40,772 bases of DNA, taken from the NCBI GenBank assembly GCA_029935405.1, contig JAOZKH010000001.1:55129-95900 (forward strand). The letters run 5' to 3'. Shown here piece after piece: positions 36,730 to 40,772 of the stretch. The notes beneath the pieces are model-generated. The model was not told where the DNA came from, did no database searches, and worked only from the letters and a program-made list of their open reading frames with translations. Each line of letters opens with the position of its first letter. The first letter of the stretch is position 1. The position numbers were made by a program, and so were the translations under genes. Source of the stretch: Vallitaleaceae bacterium. Its GTDB lineage: Bacteria; Bacillota; Clostridia; Lachnospirales; Vallitaleaceae.

Positions 36730-37812
36730 ATGAATAAAAAAGTTGTTGTAGGTATGTCAGGTGGTGTTGATTCATCTGTGGCTGCATATCTTCTGATAGA
36801 AGAAGGATATGATGTTATGGGTGTAACCATGCAAATATGGCAAGATGAAGATTTAGATATTATGCAGGAAGAAGGCGGTTGTTGTGGGCTTTCAGCGGTA
36901 GATGATGCAAGAAGAATTGCAAAATCTCTTGATATTCCTTATTATGTTATGAATTTCAGAGAAGATTTCAAGAAAAATGTTATTGACTATTTTGTTAAAG
37001 AGTATAAAGAAGGTCGTACTCCTAATCCGTGTATTGCTTGTAATAGATATGTCAAATGGGAATCATTGTTAACAAGGAGTCTAGGTATCGGAGCAGATTA
37101 TATTGCTACAGGACATTATGCAAAAGTTGTAAAACTAGATAATGGAAGATATGCACTTAAACAGTCAAAAACCATCAAAAAGGATCAAACATATGCTTTG
37201 TATAATCTTACACAGGAACAATTATCAAAAACACTGATGCCGGTAGGTGATTATACTAAAGATGAGATACGTAAAATAGCTGAGAAAATCAGTGTAAGAA
37301 TGGCAAATAAACCTGATAGTCAAGAGATATGTTTTGTTCCTGATGATGATTACGCAGGATTTATTGAATCTTATTCAGGAGATACCTTTAAATCGGGTAA
37401 TTTTGTAGACCTAAGTGGTAATGTACTAGGTACACACAAAGGAATTATTCATTATACTATAGGACAACGAAAAGGATTAGGGCTTAATCTTGGGAGACCT
37501 GGGTTTGTAGTTGAAATTAATCCAGATACTAGAGAAATTGTTATCGGAATCAATGAAGATGTTTTCTCGAAAGGTTGTATTATTAATAAGGTAAATCTTA
37601 TGTCAATTAGTAAAATAGAAGGTGAAATGGAATTTACTGGTAAGATAAGATATTCTCATAAACCTGCTAAGTGTAAAGTGTCTATGATTGATGACGAAAA
37701 TATGAAATGTGTTTTTGAAGAAAATCAACGAGCAATAACTCCAGGACAAGCTTTAGTAATATACGATGGTGACGTTGTTGTAGGCGGTGGAACTATAGTT
37801 TCAAAAATATAA
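36730..37812 (+). CDS. mnmA: tRNA-specific 2-thiouridylase
   Basis: [73 protein letters not shown]. Start ATG 36730. Confidence 0.97.
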   Translation: MNKKVVVGMSGGVDSSVAAYLLIEEGYDVMGVTMQIWQDEDLDIMQEEGGCCGLSAVDDARRIAKSLDIPYYVMNFREDFKKNVIDYFVKEYKEGRTPNPCIACNRYVKWESLLTRSLGIGADYIATGHYAKVVKLDNGRYALKQSKTIKKDQTYALYNLTQEQLSKTLMPVGDYTKDEIRKIAEKISVRMANKPDSQEICFVPDDDYAGFIESYSGDTFKSGNFVDLSGNVLGTHKGIIHYTIGQRKGLGLNLGRPGFVVEINPDTREIVIGINEDVFSKGCIINKVNLMSISKIEGEMEFTGKIRYSHKPAKCKVSMIDDENMKCVFEENQRAITPGQALVIYDGDVVVGGGTIVSKI

Positions 37813-37820
37813 TAATTAGT

Positions 37821-37855
37821 GGGTGTCAAAAGATTAACTAAATACTTTGACACCC
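37821..37855. terminator. Bidirectional terminator between convergent mnmA and PHP phosphatase genes
   Basis: GGGTGTCAAA (37821-37830)/TTTGACACCC (37846-37855), partial extension by AATTA/TTAATT. Confidence 0.75.
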
Positions 37856-37862
37856 ATTAATT

Positions 37863-38663
37863 TTATAACTTATGAAATTCAGGTGTTCTTTGTACATAAG
37901 TACAATGATATTTAAAGCCGATGGACTTTAATAATTCTTTTGCAAGATCGAAATGCTCTATTAAATTATGTGGTGAATGAGCATCAGAACCAAGAGTTAT
38001 TATTTCGCCGCCTAGTTTTTTATAGTGAGTAAGAATTTTTCGGCTCGGATGAGGGTTATCTAATTTATAATTATATCCTGAAGTGTTCACTTCAATACCT
38101 TTACCATTTTTAATAATAGTACTAAGAATTTCATCTAGTATATCTTTGAAATCATTGTAAGCAAGAACTTTGTTCTTAAAATCACCATATCTGATTACAT
38201 AATCTAAGTGTGAATAAACATCATAATCCGTGTAGCTTTTAACATTACCTAAAATATCCTCAAAGTATTTAAGGTAACCTAGGTATTGTGAATGGTTCTC
38301 AAAGTATATTTTTTCGTATACATCAAGTCCTTTTGCAAGGTGATTTGAAGCGAGAACAAAATCAAAATCGTTATTGTTAACGATGGTTGATAATGTGTTA
38401 TGTAAATGAGGTTGCATTCCAAGTTCTATTCCTATTAGTAATTCAATTTGATTACTGTATTTATCTTTAAGATGATGAAATTCATTAATATAGGATGGAA
38501 TATCTAAAACAAAGTTTATTGAGGGATGAGGAAAGTCAATGTCATGATGATCAGTAAAGCACAGTCGTTTTAAGTTTAATTGTATAGCTTTTTCAATCAT
38601 TTCAGACATAGGGACTTTACAGTCACCACTAAAATCACTATGTATATGATAGTCTGACAACAT
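37863..38663 (-). CDS. PHP-domain phosphatase, histidinol-phosphatase (HisJ) family
   Basis: LSDYHIHSDFSGDCKVPMSEMIEKAIQLNLKRLCFTDHHD, GIELGMQPH, GKGIEVNTSGYNY, ITLGSDAHSPHNLIEHF. Confidence 0.88.
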   Translation of the reverse strand: MLSDYHIHSDFSGDCKVPMSEMIEKAIQLNLKRLCFTDHHDIDFPHPSINFVLDIPSYINEFHHLKDKYSNQIELLIGIELGMQPHLHNTLSTIVNNNDFDFVLASNHLAKGLDVYEKIYFENHSQYLGYLKYFEDILGNVKSYTDYDVYSHLDYVIRYGDFKNKVLAYNDFKDILDEILSTIIKNGKGIEVNTSGYNYKLDNPHPSRKILTHYKKLGGEIITLGSDAHSPHNLIEHFDLAKELLKSIGFKYHCTYVQRTPEFHKL

Positions 38664-38904
38664 TTTTTGTGCTCCTTTCTATATTATGTAAAGTTTATAT
38701 AAAGTTTCTTTTTTTTTTGTTAATAGTACACATTAATAGTTAGGTAATTCTATCATATTTTAAATAAAAGAGAAAGTAAAATTGACTTGTATTATGGTGC
38801 TTTGATGTGCTACTATTATTATGGCTTGTTATGAAACCTTTAGATTTAGATAAATAACTATGTAGTCTTGACACATTAACTATAAATAAACCTAGGAGAT
38901 ATAT

Positions 38905-40578
38905 ATGAAAGTAGAATTAGTACAAGAAATATTGTTTGCATTATTTGCATTTGTTGGTGGATTTGGAATGTTCTTATATGGTATGCACATTATGGCAGAG
39001 GGACTTCAAAAATCAGCAGGCGATAAGATGAAAAAGTTATTGGGAATGTTAACTTCTAATAGATTTTTTGCTATTACCATCGGAGCTTTAGTAACAGCAA
39101 TTATTCAATCTAGCTCGGCTACAACGGTTATGATAGTAGGTTTTGTTAATGCAGGGCTTATGAACTTAACTCAAGCTGTTGGAGTTATTATGGGTGCTAA
39201 TATAGGTACTACTATTACGTCATGGATCGTATCAAGTTCAGAGTGGGCATCGTTTTTAAAGCCTAAAGAACTTGCTCCGCTAGCTATTTTCTTGGGGGCT
39301 ATGTTTTTGTTTTTTAGTAACAATAAAAAGCATAAACAAGTTGGAGAAATATTAGTTGGATTTGCAATGATATTTATTGGCTTAGAATTTATGGGTGGTG
39401 CAATTAAACCCTATAGAGAAAGTCAAGTGTTTATTGATATGTTCTTAATACTTGGTAAAAATCCATTACTTGGTGTGTTTGCAGGCTTTTTCGTAACAGC
39501 AATTATACAATCATCGTCAGCTTCAGTTGGTATTTTACAGACATTAGCTGCATCAGGGCTTGTTCCATGGACGGCAGCTGTATATATTATACTTGGTCAA
39601 AATATAGGAACGACTGTTACGGCTATGTTATCTAGTATTGGTGCTAATAAAACTGCAAAACGAGCAGCCATTATTCATATGATGTTTAATGTTGTAGGAA
39701 CTGTGTTGTTTACAATCATCATGGTAATATTCTTTAAATATGTAAATGTAACTTTGGGTGAAAAATTAATTAGTCAGACAGAGATTTCGATTTTTCATAC
39801 TATCTTTAATATCAGTAATACTTTGTTATTATTCCCATTTGCTACTCTGTTAGTTAAAATATCTGAGAAAATTATTCCTGGAGAAGATGTATTAGATACT
39901 GATGGAAATGCCGTTGCACTTAGACATATGGATGAACGTATTCTTGAAACGCCAAGTTTTGCAGTAGAAAACGTAACTAAAGAAATCATTAGTATGGGCA
40001 ATAGAGCCTTAGAAAATACGGCTCTTGCTACGAAAGCACTTATTGATAAAGATGCTACAGAAATTAACACAGTTAAACGTATTGAAAAAGAAATTAATCA
40101 ACTAGAACATTTAATTACAGAGTATCTTATTAAGATTAATAATACCCCATTGACAGAAACACAACAATTAATAGTAACTCATCTGTTTAATACGGTTAAT
40201 GATATTGAACGTGTTGGGGATCATGCTATGAATATTGCTGAACTAGCAGAATATTCATCAAATAATGAAGTTGTATTTTCTGATATTGCAGTTAATGAAA
40301 TTAAAGAGATGGCGGAGTATACAATTGATACATTTAAAATTGCACTTGATACAAGAGAAAAAAATGACTTTAAATTAGTTCACAAGGTTGAAGATAGAGA
40401 AGATAAAATTGATACAATGGAAGAAAAACTTCGCGAATCTCATATAAAAAGATTGTCAAACTTTGAATGTCAGGCAAAATCAAGTGTTGTTTTTCTTGAT
40501 GTTATTAGTAATTATGAAAGAATATCAGATCATGCACTAAATATTGCACAGTATGTACAAGCTGAAGTGTTAATCTAA
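38905..40578 (+). CDS. Na/Pi cotransporter family protein with C-terminal PhoU-like domain
   Basis: GGFGMFLYGMHIMAEGLQKSAGDKMKKLLG, AIIQSSSATTVMIVGFVNAGLM, GANIGTTITSW, second QSSSASVG repeat; C-terminal helical NDIERVGDHAMNIAELAEY. Confidence 0.94.
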   Translation: MKVELVQEILFALFAFVGGFGMFLYGMHIMAEGLQKSAGDKMKKLLGMLTSNRFFAITIGALVTAIIQSSSATTVMIVGFVNAGLMNLTQAVGVIMGANIGTTITSWIVSSSEWASFLKPKELAPLAIFLGAMFLFFSNNKKHKQVGEILVGFAMIFIGLEFMGGAIKPYRESQVFIDMFLILGKNPLLGVFAGFFVTAIIQSSSASVGILQTLAASGLVPWTAAVYIILGQNIGTTVTAMLSSIGANKTAKRAAIIHMMFNVVGTVLFTIIMVIFFKYVNVTLGEKLISQTEISIFHTIFNISNTLLLFPFATLLVKISEKIIPGEDVLDTDGNAVALRHMDERILETPSFAVENVTKEIISMGNRALENTALATKALIDKDATEINTVKRIEKEINQLEHLITEYLIKINNTPLTETQQLIVTHLFNTVNDIERVGDHAMNIAELAEYSSNNEVVFSDIAVNEIKEMAEYTIDTFKIALDTREKNDFKLVHKVEDREDKIDTMEEKLRESHIKRLSNFECQAKSSVVFLDVISNYERISDHALNIAQYVQAEVLI

Positions 40579-40645
40579 TAATTGAATGTTATTAATATAG
40601 AAACAAATTAAACTACTTGTAAAGTTAATTAAAACTGATATAATA

Positions 40646-40671
40646 AAAAGAGAGTTGTTTGACTCTTTTTT
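40646..40671 (+). terminator. Terminator-like hairpin after the Na/Pi cotransporter
   Basis: AAAAGAGAGT-TGTTTG-ACTCTTTTTT. Confidence 0.65.
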
Positions 40672-40732
40672 ATTGAGGAAGTAGGGACTAAAACAGAACA
40701 TAGGGACTAGAAAAGTCCAAGGAGGAAAAGTT

Positions 40733-40772
40733 GTGGCGAAAACTTTATCAGTTCTGCAAAAAATATCACCTA
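40733..40772 (+). CDS. 5' end of a CDS truncated by the window edge; product unknown
   Basis: GTG at 40733, 7 nt after GGAGG (40721-40725); reads MAKTLSVLQKISP... open to the window end. Confidence 0.55.
   Translation, partial: MAKTLSVLQKISP

Noticed and set aside
33943-38880. Recurrent TTGACACAT-like motif (about 33943, 34509, 38869) as a shared regulator site
   Set aside because: Most simply explained as -35 consensus (TTGACA) plus AT-rich context; copies do not form a consistent longer motif.
1-40772. Novel defence island, biosynthetic cluster, prophage or transposon
   Set aside because: All long ORFs match housekeeping or common conserved families; no integrase, transposase, toxin-antitoxin, restriction, or NRPS/PKS signatures were seen.

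Overview
The window is an AT-rich, housekeeping-dense chromosomal segment from a low-GC Firmicute, most likely class Clostridia. It contains no CRISPR array, transposon, prophage or defence island that I can support. From start to end it carries: the translation/isoprenoid cluster rpsB-tsf-pyrH-frr-uppS-cdsA-dxr-rseP-ispG-polC; dgt; dnaG-rpoD(sigA)-trmK-Nif3-nucleoside kinase-RluA-like; a MoxR/DUF58/transglutaminase operon; a Cof-type HAD and a DUF368 protein; an unannotated 6S RNA gene with its own promoter and terminator; minus-strand tyrA-aroA; an EF-G paralog; a UMF1-type MFS protein; DUF134; an Rrf2/IscR-iscS-iscU-mnmA Fe-S/thiouridine operon; a PHP phosphatase; and a Na/Pi cotransporter. 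The most noteworthy non-coding items are the 6S RNA (closing stem, promoter and possible pRNA start readable by eye), a 5 x 20-bp tandem repeat in the dnaG leader that encodes a chain of overlapping 7-codon mini-ORFs, a putative Rrf2/IscR operator at the iscR start, leader hairpins before rpsB and pyrH, and a perfect 20-bp inverted repeat after DUF134. I found no convincing new multi-gene system. All calls come from reading the sequence; no database searches were run.
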